The position numbers and the translations under genes are program-made. From the NCBI RefSeq assembly GCF_001927245.1, contig NZ_MJUX01000001.1:248001-312000 (forward strand): a DNA stretch of 64,000 nt, given 5' to 3'. This document shows, in pieces, positions 1 through 8,493 of the stretch; position 1 is the stretch's first letter; each line of letters starts with the position of its first letter. The stretch is from Acuticoccus yangtzensis. GTDB lineage: Bacteria; Pseudomonadota; Alphaproteobacteria; Rhizobiales; Amorphaceae. A model generated the notes under the pieces. That model made no database searches. It was not told where the DNA came from and was given only the letters and a program-made list of their open reading frames with translations.

Positions 1-1202
1 ACATCCTCGCCGTCGCGCCGCACCACCACGTCCACGGTGGCGCCGACCTCGCTCTGGGCGACGATCAGCGGCAGTTGGCGCATCTCGTTGATGTCGCTGC
101 CGTTGAAGCTGAGGACGACGTCGCCGGTCTGCAGTCCCGCGGCTTCGGCCGGTCCGCCTTCGGTCACGCCGGCCACGAAGGCCCCGCGCGCCCTGTCGAG
201 GCCGAGACTTTCGGCAAGCTCGGCGTCCACCGTCTGCAGCCGCACGCCGAGCCAGCCGCGGCGCGTCTCGCCATAGTCGCGCAATTGGCCGATGACGGCG
301 GTGGCGATCTCCGCCGGGATGGCGAAGCCGATGCCGACCGACCCGCCAGAGCGCGAGATGATCGCCGTGTTGATGCCGACGACGTCACCGTTCATGTCGA
401 ACAGGGGGCCGCCGGAATTGCCCTGGTTGATGGCCGCGTCGGTCTGAATGAAATTGTCGTAGGGGCCGGAGCGCAGGTTGCGGTTGCGCGCCGACACGAT
501 GCCGATCGTCACCGTACCGCCGAGGCCGAACGGATTGCCGATCGCCATCACCCAGTCGCCGACGCGGAGCTCTTCGGTGTTGGCGAAGGCGAGCGGGGCC
601 AGCGGCTCTTCCGGCTCCACCTTCAGGACGGCGATGTCGGTCTTGGGGTCGCGGCCGACGATGACCGCGTCAAGCACGGTGCCGTCGGCGAAGTTCACCA
701 CCACCGCCTCGGCGTCCTTGATGACGTGGTTGTTGGTGACGACGAAACCGTCCGCCGAGATGACGAAGCCGGAGCCGGTCGACTGCGCCCGGCGCCGCTG
801 AGGCGGCCCATTTTCGCCGAAGAAGTCCTCGAAGAAGTCGCGGTAGGGTTCTTCGGCGTCGTCGTCGCCCTCCCCCTCGGCGCCCGGCATCGGGGTGGAC
901 CGCTCGGCCTCGACGCGCTCGGTGGTCGACACGTTCACCACCGAGCCCATGACGTGCTCGGCGAGATCGGCGACGGAGCGGGGGCCGCCGGTGAAGACGT
1001 CGGGCACCTCGATCGCCCCCTCGGGAGGGGTCATCGCGGCGTCCGGATCGGCGGGGACGGGCTGGAGCGGCGCCGGCTGGACCGGCTGGAGGGGGGCGGC
1101 GGCGTCCTGTGCGAACGCCGGGCCCGCCGGGAAGGTCAGCGCAGAGCCGGCCAGAGCCGCGCCGGTGACGGCGGCGCAGACGTGACGAATGATCAGCTTC
1201 AT
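1..1202 (-). CDS. degP: DegP/HtrA-family periplasmic serine protease (C-terminus outside window)
   Basis: About 400 residues are present and the frame runs off the left edge. The product is a Do-like periplasmic serine protease/chaperone that degrades misfolded envelope proteins. A signal peptide (MKLIIRHVCAA..., cleaved near AFA) is followed by a Pro-rich linker. The trypsin-like domain shows the catalytic His in TNNHVI, Asp in KTDIAV and Ser in GNSGGP. A first PDZ domain begins at GWLGVRLQ and includes GLQTGDVVLSFNG. The start codon is the ATG at 1202, preceded by GGGAGGAG. It is last in the run hflK-hflC-DUF2065-degP, a common alphaproteobacterial order that links membrane proteolysis control with periplasmic quality control. 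A second PDZ domain would be expected beyond the edge. Confidence 0.95.
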   Translation of the reverse strand, partial: MKLIIRHVCAAVTGAALAGSALTFPAGPAFAQDAAAPLQPVQPAPLQPVPADPDAAMTPPEGAIEVPDVFTGGPRSVADLAEHVMGSVVNVSTTERVEAERSTPMPGAEGEGDDDAEEPYRDFFEDFFGENGPPQRRRAQSTGSGFVISADGFVVTNNHVIKDAEAVVVNFADGTVLDAVIVGRDPKTDIAVLKVEPEEPLAPLAFANTEELRVGDWVMAIGNPFGLGGTVTIGIVSARNRNLRSGPYDNFIQTDAAINQGNSGGPLFDMNGDVVGINTAIISRSGGSVGIGFAIPAEIATAVIGQLRDYGETRRGWLGVRLQTVDAELAESLGLDRARGAFVAGVTEGGPAEAAGLQTGDVVLSFNGSDINEMRQLPLIVAQSEVGATVDVVVRRDGED

Positions 1203-1224
1203 CGAACTCCTCCCAGCACCGCCC

Positions 1225-1413
1225 TCAAGCGGCCCTTACGATCCAAACCAAGAGAACGCCGACGACCGCCGCGGCGAGCCCGGCCATGCGCAAGACATCA
1301 TCCGGGGTCGTCATCATTCTGGACATCATGTCCCGCATCGCGCCTGGAGCGAGCGCATAGAGCGCCCCCTCCAATACTAGCACGAGGCCGAGGGCCGAGA
1401 CGAGATCACTCAC
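1225..1413 (-). CDS. DUF2065 family small membrane protein
   Basis: A 62-residue protein with two hydrophobic stretches (about 4-20 and 41-60) separated by MRDMMSRMM. Size, pattern and position match the DUF2065 family, usually found between hflC and degP. Its ATG overlaps the hflC stop by four bases (ATGA), so translation is probably coupled. The family has no established biochemical role; association with the HflKC membrane complex is inferred from gene order only. Confidence 0.85.
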   Translation of the reverse strand: MSDLVSALGLVLVLEGALYALAPGAMRDMMSRMMTTPDDVLRMAGLAAAVVGVLLVWIVRAA

Positions 1414-2795
1414 TCTTGAGTTGTGGATTCGTCCGCGGTGCCCGGCGCCTCGGCATCGGCCGCCTCGTCCTCTGCCGCGGGCGCGTCGACCGCCGGCGCA
1501 GGAGCGGTGTCAGTCGCCGCCTCGGTGGCCGCCTCGTCCTCGGGGGCGGACATCGCAGGGATGTCCTCCTGCGGGATCGGCGCGGGGGCCGTACCGCCGA
1601 GGTCGATGGCCGGAGCCGCGGTGGCCGTCGCCGGAGCGGCGGTGCTCGTCGCCGGCGCGGCGGTGTCAGAGGTCGCCGCGTCGGCGGTGTCGCCGCCCGC
1701 GGTGTCGCTGGCGAGACCCTCGACCTCCAGCGGAGGAACGACCACGGGCGCCACCGGAGTGACGGCGCCGGCCAGATCCTCGATCTCGCGGCGCACCTCG
1801 CTCGGGTCCGCCCCGGACGGCGGCGTCGACAGGAAGGAGGACCGAGCCTCGCCTCCGCTCTCACCACCGCCGGTGCCCGTACCGGCCTCGCCCGTCACGC
1901 CCTCGCCGGTTGCCGGGGCCGCCCGGCGCACGGCGCCGCGCGGGTCGCCGAAGTAGCGGAAGAAGTCCGAATCCGGCGACAGGACGAGGCGCGTGTCCTG
2001 CGAGCGCAGGCCCTGCTCATAGGCCTGCATCGACCGGTAGAAGTCGAAGAAGCCCGGATCGAGCATGTAGGCGGCGGCGAAGATGGCGCTCTTGCGTGCG
2101 TCGCCCTCGCCTCGGATCTGCTCGGACTGGCGCCGCGCTTCGGCGCGCAACACCGTCGCCGTGCGGTCGGCCGCCGCCTCGATGCGGCGGGCCGCCTCGG
2201 CACCCTGGGCGCGGATTTCACGCGCTTCCTGCTCACGCTCGGTCTGCATCCGGCGGAAAATGGCCGCGGAGTTCGCCTCCGGCAGATCGGCGCGGCGGAT
2301 CTTCACGTCCACCACCTCGACGCCGATCGCCTGCGCACGCGCGGCCACGTCGTCGGAGATGCGTTGCATCAGCTCCGGCCGGTTGTCGCGCACGATGGCG
2401 GTGAAGGTCGCATCGGCCAGCACCGCACGCAGCGAGGCCTGAACGAACGTGTTGAGACGTTGCGCACCTTCCGCGACGTTGTTCACCGTCTGGTAGAACT
2501 CGACCGGGTTGCGGATGCGGTAGCGCATGAAGGCATCGACCACGAGACGCTTCTGGTCGGCGGCGATGATTTCCTGCGCCGGAACGTTGAGGTCGAGGAT
2601 CCGGCGGTCGAGGATCAGAACGTCCTGAATGAACGGGATCTTCACGTTGAGACCCGGCTCACGCACGGTGTTCTTCACCTGACCGAATTGCAGCACCAGC
2701 GCCTGCTGCATCGGGTTGATGATGAAGAGCGAATTCAGCGCCGCGAACACCGCCGCGACGACGATGACGATCAGCGCGATGAGACCGGCGCGCAT
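1410..2795 (-). CDS. hflC: HflC, FtsH protease modulator, with long C-terminal extension
   Basis: A prohibitin/band-7 membrane protein that with HflK forms a periplasm-facing cage around the FtsH protease. Residues 6-23 form the single N-terminal membrane anchor. The band-7 domain follows, with LVLQFGQV and GLNVKIPFIQDV, then a charged helical segment (about 175-245). The family core ends near FFRYFGDPRG (about residue 286). Here about 175 further residues follow, rich in Ala, Thr, Pro, Glu and Asp, where most HflC proteins stop around 290-330. Start is the ATG at 2795, overlapping the hflK stop (TGATG). The tail looks low-complexity and disordered. Confidence 0.95.
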   Translation of the reverse strand: MRAGLIALIVIVVAAVFAALNSLFIINPMQQALVLQFGQVKNTVREPGLNVKIPFIQDVLILDRRILDLNVPAQEIIAADQKRLVVDAFMRYRIRNPVEFYQTVNNVAEGAQRLNTFVQASLRAVLADATFTAIVRDNRPELMQRISDDVAARAQAIGVEVVDVKIRRADLPEANSAAIFRRMQTEREQEAREIRAQGAEAARRIEAAADRTATVLRAEARRQSEQIRGEGDARKSAIFAAAYMLDPGFFDFYRSMQAYEQGLRSQDTRLVLSPDSDFFRYFGDPRGAVRRAAPATGEGVTGEAGTGTGGGESGGEARSSFLSTPPSGADPSEVRREIEDLAGAVTPVAPVVVPPLEVEGLASDTAGGDTADAATSDTAAPATSTAAPATATAAPAIDLGGTAPAPIPQEDIPAMSAPEDEAATEAATDTAPAPAVDAPAAEDEAADAEAPGTADESTTQE

Positions 2796-4009
2796 CAGCG
2801 GTTCCCCCCGGTGTTCGCGGCCTGTCCGGCGCGGTCGACGCGGTCGAGCGGCAGGTAGGGGACGATGCCCTGCCCGGCGCTGGAATCGATGATGATCTTG
2901 TCGGTTTCGGAGAACACGCGCTCCAACGTCTCCAGATAGATGCGCTGCCGGGTCACGTCCGGCGCTTTGGCATATTCTTCATAGACCGAGAGGAAGCGGT
3001 CGGCCTGACCGGTCGCCTCGGCGATGACCTGATCGCGATAGGCCTGCGACTGCTCGACGATCCGCGCCGCCTCGCCTCGCGCTTCGGGCACGATTTCGTT
3101 GGCGTAGGCTTCCGCCTGGTTCTGCGCCGTTTCCTGGTCGGCGCGCGCCGCCTGCACGTCGCGGAAGGCGTCGATGACCTGCTCGGGCGGGTCCACCTTC
3201 TGCATCTGCACCTGGGTGATGGTGATGCCGGCGTCGTAGTGGTTCAGGGTCTGCTGCATCAGCTCTTGAACGGCGAGCTGAATCTGCTGGCGCTCCTGGG
3301 TCAGGATCGGCTGGATGTTGCGCCGCCCGACCACCTCGCGCATCGCGCTCTCGGCGACCTGCTTCACCGTGCCTTCGGGATCCTCGATGTTGAAGAGGAA
3401 GTCGGCCGGATTGTCGCGGTCCACCTGCCACTGCACGCGGAAATCGATGTCGACGATGTTTTCGTCGCCGGTCAGCATCAGGCTTTCGGCCGGCACGTCG
3501 ACCGCCGAGCCGCGCCCGTTGCCGCGGGTGCCGATCACCAGTTCGCGGATGCGCAGCACGTCGGGCGTGTACACCTCGCCGAAGGGATAGGGCACATTAT
3601 AGTTGAGGCCGGGCAGCGTGTTGCCCACGTGGCGGCCGAGGATCAGCTCCACACCGACCTCGCCCGGACGCACGGTATAGACGCCCGTGAGGCCGTAGAT
3701 CACCGCGACGGCGATGGCTGCGAGGGCGACGCCGCGCGCACCGATGCCGCCGAGAGAAGGCCCGCCCGAGCCGCCGCCGCCACCGGGGCCACCGCCGCCA
3801 TTGCGCCGGTTCGGGAAGACGCGCTTCAGACGGTCCTGGCTGCGGCGAAGCAGCTCCTCGAGGTCGGGCGGGTTCTGCGGGTCATTGCCGCCGCCGCGCT
3901 GCGGGCCGTTGCCCCAGGGTCCCTGCCGGTTCGGCCCATTTCCCCATGGCCCGTCACCGCCCCCCCAAGGTCCGCCGCCCTTGCCGCCCGACTGGTTGTT
4001 CCAGGGCAT
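2795..4009 (-). CDS. hflK: HflK, FtsH protease modulator
   Basis: Partner of HflC in the membrane complex that modulates FtsH. The 404-residue protein has a Gly/Asn/Pro-rich cytoplasmic N-terminus (1-80), a membrane segment (about 84-106, GVALAAIAVAVIYGLTGVY), and a band-7 domain starting at VRPGEVGVELILG. A helical region rich in Gln, Ala and Glu follows (about 270-345). Length and architecture are normal for the family. The start is the ATG at 4009, with AGGGAGCAAGA just upstream (Shine-Dalgarno GGGAG). The 223 bases between it and folA hold no gene and probably its promoter. Confidence 0.95.
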   Translation of the reverse strand: MPWNNQSGGKGGGPWGGGDGPWGNGPNRQGPWGNGPQRGGGNDPQNPPDLEELLRRSQDRLKRVFPNRRNGGGGPGGGGGSGGPSLGGIGARGVALAAIAVAVIYGLTGVYTVRPGEVGVELILGRHVGNTLPGLNYNVPYPFGEVYTPDVLRIRELVIGTRGNGRGSAVDVPAESLMLTGDENIVDIDFRVQWQVDRDNPADFLFNIEDPEGTVKQVAESAMREVVGRRNIQPILTQERQQIQLAVQELMQQTLNHYDAGITITQVQMQKVDPPEQVIDAFRDVQAARADQETAQNQAEAYANEIVPEARGEAARIVEQSQAYRDQVIAEATGQADRFLSVYEEYAKAPDVTRQRIYLETLERVFSETDKIIIDSSAGQGIVPYLPLDRVDRAGQAANTGGNR

Positions 4010-4232
4010 TCTTGCTCCCTTTGACGCCTAAGCCTTTGATGCCGGTCGCACAGCCCCGGACACCCATGTTCATGCCTTCACATAAACATGCTGCCCCTCG
4101 CCGCAAACGCGGCGAAACGCGCGCCCAGCGTGTGCCGTTATAGGCTGACGAAGCGCCGGCCCGCAATCAAGGCGATCATCCCGCCCTCACGTATCCGCGC
4201 TCAGGCCGCACGGCGCCGCGCGACATGATCGC

Positions 4233-4706
4233 TCACCCGGCGCGGCGCCAGGTCTCGAAGGTGAAGCCGTAGTCGTCGCGCGGGGTCCGCTCTCCGGGGC
4301 GCTCCTCCACCAGCCGGAACCGGGCCGGGTCGATGGCGGGAAACACCGTGTCCCCGTCCGGCGCGCCGTCGACGCGGGTGATGTGGATGGTGTCGGCGTG
4401 GTCCATCCCCTCGGCGTAGATGGCGTGGCCGCCGATCAGCGCCACAGGCCCTTCGGCGAGCGCCAGAGCGGCCGGCAGCGTCGGCACCGTCTCCACCCCG
4501 TCGATGGTGCTGCGGGTGACGACGATGTTGCGCCGATTGGGCAGCGGCCTGCCCACCTCCTCGAAGGTGCGGCGGCCCATGATCACCGTCTTCCCCGTCG
4601 TCAACGCTTTGAAATGCTTGAGGTCGGAGGGGATCCGCCACGGCAGGTCCCCGTCCTTGCCGATGACGCCGTTCTTCGCCACCGCCGCCACCATGATGAT
4701 GCTCAT
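4233..4706 (-). CDS. folA: Dihydrofolate reductase
   Basis: Reduces dihydrofolate to tetrahydrofolate with NADPH, regenerating the cofactor consumed by ThyA next door. The 157 residues show family landmarks in order: N-terminal IIMVAAVAKNGVIGKDGDLPW with the substrate-binding acid in the IPSDLKHF region, GKTVIMGRRTFEE, the nucleotide-binding GGHAIY near residue 115, and a C-terminal YGFTFETW strand. The ATG at 4706 is chosen because MSIIMVAAV is the normal family N-terminus; upstream codons in the frame lie within thyA. It starts 7 bases after the thyA stop, so the two are surely co-transcribed. Confidence 0.96.
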   Translation of the reverse strand: MSIIMVAAVAKNGVIGKDGDLPWRIPSDLKHFKALTTGKTVIMGRRTFEEVGRPLPNRRNIVVTRSTIDGVETVPTLPAALALAEGPVALIGGHAIYAEGMDHADTIHITRVDGAPDGDTVFPAIDPARFRLVEERPGERTPRDDYGFTFETWRRAG

Positions 4707-4713
4707 CCGCGCC

Positions 4714-5520
4714 TCAGACCGCGACGGGCGCCTTGATCGCCGGGTGCGGATCATAGCCGGTGACGCGAATGTGTTCGGCCTCGATCGCGAAGAGGTCCCG
4801 CGGCGCGCCGGAGAGGTCGAGTACCGGAAGCGGCCGCGGCTCGCGGGCGAGCTGCGCCTCCACCTGCTCCATGTGGTTGAGGTAGATGTGCGCGTCGCCC
4901 AGCGTATGGACGAGGTCGCCCGGAACGAGCCCCGTCGCATGCGCGACCATATGCGTCAGGATCGCGTAGGACGCGATGTTGAAGGGTACCCCGAGGAACA
5001 CATCCGCCGAGCGCTGATAGACCTGGCACGACAGCCGCCCCGGCCCGTCCGGCTGCGGCGCGACGTGGAACTGGAAGAGAAGATGACAGGGCGGCAGCGC
5101 CATCTCGTCGAGCTGGCCGACGTTCCAGGCGGAGACGATGTGCCGGCGCGAAGCCGGATTGGTGCGGATTTCCTCCACCACGCGGGCGAGCTGGTCGACC
5201 GGGCCGCGCGCCGTCGGCCAGGCGCGCCACTGGCGGCCATAGACCGGGCCGAGCTCCCCGTCCGCGTCCGCCCACTCGTCCCAGATCGTCGCACCCCGGG
5301 CGCGGAGCTGGTTGGCGTTGGTCTCCCCGGCGACGAACCACAGAAGCTCGGCGATCACCGACTTCAGGTGGACCCGCTTCGTGGTGACGAGGGGGAAGCC
5401 CTTCGCCAGATCATAGCGCGTCTGATGGCCGAACACGGACAGCGTGCCGACGCCGGTCCGGTCCGCCTGGCGCACGCCCTCGGCGAGGATGCGGCGCAAG
5501 AGATCGTGATAGCTCTGCAC
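4714..5520 (-). CDS. thyA: Thymidylate synthase (ThyA)
   Basis: Makes dTMP from dUMP using methylene-tetrahydrofolate. With the GTG start at 5520 the protein is 268 residues, close to the usual 264. It contains GTGTLSxFGHQ-like and [10 protein letters not shown] segments, the catalytic Cys in PPCHLLFQF, the dUMP-binding RRHIVSAWN and [18 protein letters not shown], and the conserved end [14 protein letters not shown]. The GTG has GGAG eight bases upstream. An upstream in-frame GTG at 5568 would add 16 unconserved residues. Forms an operon with folA. Confidence 0.96.
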   Translation of the reverse strand: MQSYHDLLRRILAEGVRQADRTGVGTLSVFGHQTRYDLAKGFPLVTTKRVHLKSVIAELLWFVAGETNANQLRARGATIWDEWADADGELGPVYGRQWRAWPTARGPVDQLARVVEEIRTNPASRRHIVSAWNVGQLDEMALPPCHLLFQFHVAPQPDGPGRLSCQVYQRSADVFLGVPFNIASYAILTHMVAHATGLVPGDLVHTLGDAHIYLNHMEQVEAQLAREPRPLPVLDLSGAPRDLFAIEAEHIRVTGYDPHPAIKAPVAV

Positions 5521-5689
5521 GGGGGAACTCCGCTTCTGGACTGCCTCCCCATCAGCCACCCGCGGCACCGCCTTTCAAGGGCGGAAGGGGATGCTTTGCC
5601 CGATGTCCCCACGCGGCGGCGCTCAGGCCGGGCTGTGGTGAAGCCGATCCTTTCGCACCGCCCCTCTTCTCCTGGCGGCCATCCTCTCC

Positions 5690-6025
5690 TATATTCCGTC
5701 CTGCCAGCGACGGTTGGCTATGGCGATAAACGAGTTACGGAATAAGCCTTTCGGACCCGGGGGCGGTACCCGGCGCCTCCACCCAAGCGGCCCTCGCCTT
5801 CTCGGCGGCGGCCTCTTCGGCGGGGGCGAAATAGGATCGACGAGGGTGTAAAGGTATCTTTTTCGCTCGGCATGGTTCCGCCGATATCGGGCCACCTTTG
5901 TAGTTGCGAATGACAACTATGCCGAGGCCCGTCTGGCTGCGTAAGCGGTCCGACACCTCATCTTAAGTCCTCCTACCGCAAGTAGGAGGCGGGGTCGGGA
6001 GGCACCTGGCAACAGAAGCCCCCAC
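5690..6025 (+). ncRNA. ssrA: tmRNA, circularly permuted two-piece alphaproteobacterial form
   Basis: tmRNA rescues stalled ribosomes and tags the nascent chain for proteolysis. Gene order is permuted. The acceptor piece comes first (about 5690-5785), with a stem pairing ATTCCGT near 5693 with ACGGAAT near 5737, and an end CGCCTCC-ACC. A short spacer follows, then the coding piece from about 5822. Its GGGGGCG pairs with CGCCTCC to build the acceptor stem across the two pieces. The coding piece has GGATCGACGAGG, the tag frame, and a perfect hairpin (CCTCCTAC/GTAGGAGG, 5969-5989). The final A of CCA seems not to be encoded (ACCC). Exact ends are estimates. Confidence 0.9.
5906..5944 (+). other. 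tmRNA proteolysis tag reading frame
   Basis: GCG AAT GAC AAC TAT ... GCG TAA encodes ANDNYAEARLAA and then stops. This is a typical rhizobial-type ssrA tag. The LAA end is recognised by ClpXP, and the AND..Y part by SspB, encoded 460 bases downstream. Confidence 0.93.
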
Positions 6026-6407
6026 TTTCCCTCCCATCACCCGCTCATTGCCGTGCGAGACATCCAGCGCGAGCGATATGGTGCGCCGGTCGTTTCGGCT
6101 GGGTCCAGTCACCGCGTCCGCCGTCCGCCGTCGCAGGGGATGCCGGCGCGCGGCACGCTAAAACCGGCCGTCTACCCCGTCTCGTCCCGACATGGTAATA
6201 AGATCGGCCGAACGCCGCCCGCACCTTGCGCTGTGCCCCCGCCGTGCATCACAGCAGGAGTGCGGGGCGAGCAGTGGCTGTGCCCGAGCTGAGGGTCCCT
6301 GCGGAGAATCGCGGAAAATCAGCGCGGGACCCGATCGAGCGCGCCATTCGCCTGTTGGATTGCGCCAGTCCGTGCGCTACCTGTTGCCCATCGAAGGAGG
6401 CGTGGTC

Positions 6408-6968
6408 GTGGCTGACGATCTCATCCGGTATGACGTTCTGGTGCAGGATGCCCTGCGCGGGGTGGTGCGCAAAGTGATGCGGGAGGTGGCCGAAGGCGGC
6501 CTTCCCGGTGATCATCACTTCTATATCGCGTTCGACACCACCGCGCCCGGCGTGCGCATGTCCTCGCGCCTGCGCCAGCAGCATCCCGAAGAAATGACCG
6601 TCGTCCTGCAGCACCAGTTCTGGGACCTCGCCGTCTCCGAACACGGGTTCGAGGTCGGCCTCTCCTTCGGCGGTGTGCCGGAGCGCCTGCTCGTGCCCTT
6701 CGCCGCCGTCAAAGGCTTCTTCGACCCGTCGGTTCAGTTCGGCCTGCAGTTCGACCCGGCGACGGCCAGCCAGCCGGCCGCGGACGGACCGGCCGCCCCT
6801 GCCGCGGCGCCTCCGGCCGGCGTCAGCCCGCTCCCCAAAGCCGGTGTGCCCGCCCCGAGCCCGTCTGGCGAGAAGCCGAGCACTCCGCCCTCGGAAGGCG
6901 CCGCAGAGGACAAGCCGAAAGAGGGCGCCGAAGTCGTCTCTCTCGACGCGTTCCGAAAGAAACCCTGA
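6408..6968 (+). CDS. sspB: SspB family ClpXP adaptor for ssrA-tagged proteins
   Basis: The protein binds the ssrA tag and delivers tagged substrates to ClpXP. Residues 1-115 match the alphaproteobacterial SspB fold (start ADDLIRYDVLVQDALR, then FYIAFDTTAPGV and FGGVPERLLVPFAAVKGFFDPSVQFGL). A Pro/Ala-rich flexible linker follows, then a short conserved tail VVSLDAFRKKP that probably docks on ClpX (inferred from E. coli SspB). Start is the GTG at 6408, seven bases after AAGGAGG; the GTG at 6402 would be too close. The protein has 186 residues. Its position beside ssrA fits its role. It overlaps mgsA by TGATG. Confidence 0.9.
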   Translation: MADDLIRYDVLVQDALRGVVRKVMREVAEGGLPGDHHFYIAFDTTAPGVRMSSRLRQQHPEEMTVVLQHQFWDLAVSEHGFEVGLSFGGVPERLLVPFAAVKGFFDPSVQFGLQFDPATASQPAADGPAAPAAAPPAGVSPLPKAGVPAPSPSGEKPSTPPSEGAAEDKPKEGAEVVSLDAFRKKP

Positions 6969-7435
6969 TGGACGCGCGCAAGCGGATCGCCCTCACCGCG
7001 CACGACGCGGTGAAGCCCGCTCTGGTGGCCTGGGCCTTCGCCAACGAAGCCGCCCTCGCCGCCCACCATCTGACCGCCACCGGCAACACCGGCCAGCTCC
7101 TGATGCGCGAGACCGGGCTCAGCCTGGACCTCGTGCGGTCCTGCGCCCTCGGCGGCGACATGGAACTCGGCGCGATGATCGCCGAAGGCGCGATCGACAT
7201 CCTCATCTTCTTCACCGACCCCGTCAGTCGCCAGCCGCACGACGTCGACCCCGCGCCGCTGTGGCGGGTGGCCACGCTGTCGCAGACCGCTGTCGCCATC
7301 AACGAGGCGAGCGCGGATTTCCTCATCCGCTCCGAATTGATGGGTCGCCACTATCCGCGCCCGCACGGCCAAACCGCCCTGCCCTCGTCCCGCAAGCGGC
7401 TCGGCGCCCAGGCCGACATTCCCGAACTGAGCTAG
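6968..7435 (+). CDS. mgsA: Methylglyoxal synthase
   Basis: Converts dihydroxyacetone phosphate to methylglyoxal and phosphate, a bypass relieving sugar-phosphate stress. The 155 residues align along the whole family: IALTAHDAVKPAL, ATGNTGQL (phosphate-binding), GGDMELGAMIAEGAIDILIFF (catalytic Asp in GGD), the active-site His in PHDVDP, and ADFLIRSEL. The ATG overlaps the sspB stop, implying translational coupling with a functionally unrelated gene. An imperfect hairpin follows around 7451-7493 and may end the transcript, though it has no T-run. Confidence 0.92.
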   Translation: MDARKRIALTAHDAVKPALVAWAFANEAALAAHHLTATGNTGQLLMRETGLSLDLVRSCALGGDMELGAMIAEGAIDILIFFTDPVSRQPHDVDPAPLWRVATLSQTAVAINEASADFLIRSELMGRHYPRPHGQTALPSSRKRLGAQADIPELS

Positions 7436-7788
7436 ACGCGAGCCGTCCGAGCAGCGTCATCGTCCTCCCGGGCATCGTCCGGGACGCTCTGCCGCGCGCG
7501 GGGGATCGATATATTCGAGCACGAAATAATTTGGATTTAGGCAGCAACGGCAACGTGAAAAGTATAAATCACTGAAGTGCGACTGTGATATTTCAATATA
7601 CGACCGCACCATGACGCTAATGAACATTCGTTCATAAGATAATCGGCGATCACGGATTTGTGAGCACGCCGGAAATTTCGCGTTCGCAGCGGAAATGCGG
7701 CGCCTTGATGGGCCGACACCTCCGCCAGACCGGCAAAGTCGTGCACCATCGTGCGCCGCAGCGGCGCTTGGTTGCGTGTCGTGAGGCG
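7436..7788. other. Intergenic region between convergent genes, AT-rich core
   Basis: No credible gene. The 7505-7650 stretch is clearly richer in A+T than its surroundings and contains the near-palindrome ATGAACATTCGTTCAT (about 7619-7634). It lies between two convergent genes, so it is not an obvious promoter for either. A 70-codon frame on the minus strand here has no recognisable features. Confidence 0.5.
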
Positions 7789-8493
7789 TCAGATGCGCGT
7801 CAGAGCGCCTGAACCGAGGCGCGCCCCAGTCGGCTGACCACTCGGCGAACCGCCCTCGGGCTCCGACGTGACGACGAATTCGGTGCTGGAATCGATCAGC
7901 CTGACCGCATCGGCCGGAACGCTGATCTGCGACCGGCCGTCCGGCGCGAGGAGGCCGAGCGAAACCGGACTTCCACTCGCCGGAACAAGCCACAGCTCCG
8001 CCGCGCGCTGGGCGATTTCGGGCGGAACGGGCTCGGCGACGAGGCGGCCGTCGTCGCTCAGCCGGGCGAGAGCGATGGTGCCGTCGAGCCGCACGATCGT
8101 GGCGATCCAGTCCTCGGCGCCGGCCGGCCCCCCGATCCCAGCGAGATCCGGGCGCACCACCACCGCGACCAGGCAGGCCGCCGCCACGCCGAACAGGGCC
8201 ATGACGGCGATCGCCGTATCGCGCCAGAACACGGCCGCGCGGCGCATCTTGCGCAAGGCGGCGTCGTCGGCCCCGAACAGGCGCGCCGTGATGGCGCGCC
8301 AGACCCGCGCCGGCGCCTTTCGCGGACGCAAAGCCCCAGCGAGCGGGCGGAATGTCTCCTCCCAGTGCCACACCACGCCGGCCAATTCAGGATCGTCGAT
8401 CAGCGCCACCTCGAAGCGCCGCCGGTCGGCCGCGTCCTCCAGTCCCAGCGCATATTCCCCGGCGTCGACCCGGTCGCTGTCACTGATGCTCAT
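7789..8493 (-). CDS. Anti-sigma factor, RskA/anti-sigma-K type
   Basis: A membrane-anchored regulator of the ECF sigma factor encoded just upstream. The 234-residue protein has a cytoplasmic N-terminal domain (ADRRRFEVALIDDPELAGVVWHWEETF) typical of anti-sigma-K proteins, one membrane segment (about 95-116, AIAVMALFGVAAACLVAVVV), and a periplasmic RskA-like domain with AELWLVPASGSPVSLGLL. There is no zinc-binding HxxxCxxC motif, so it is not a ZAS-type anti-sigma. Start is the ATG at 8493, overlapping the sigma stop (ATGA), which suggests the two are made in fixed ratio. Confidence 0.88.
   Translation of the reverse strand: MSISDSDRVDAGEYALGLEDAADRRRFEVALIDDPELAGVVWHWEETFRPLAGALRPRKAPARVWRAITARLFGADDAALRKMRRAAVFWRDTAIAVMALFGVAAACLVAVVVRPDLAGIGGPAGAEDWIATIVRLDGTIALARLSDDGRLVAEPVPPEIAQRAAELWLVPASGSPVSLGLLAPDGRSQISVPADAVRLIDSSTEFVVTSEPEGGSPSGQPTGARLGSGALTRI

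Noticed and set aside
75-2858. A 927-codon plus-strand frame opposite degP, hflC and hflK
   Set aside because: Sequence is His/Arg/Asp-rich with no domain; the minus strand has unambiguous degP, hflC and hflK. It is a GC-driven shadow.
5689-5956. Two minus-strand frames of about 75 codons
   Set aside because: They lie across the tmRNA gene, whose tag and paired stems are clear.
7537-7749. A 70-codon minus-strand frame in the AT-rich gap
   Set aside because: No ribosome site and no recognisable sequence; composition explains the open frame.
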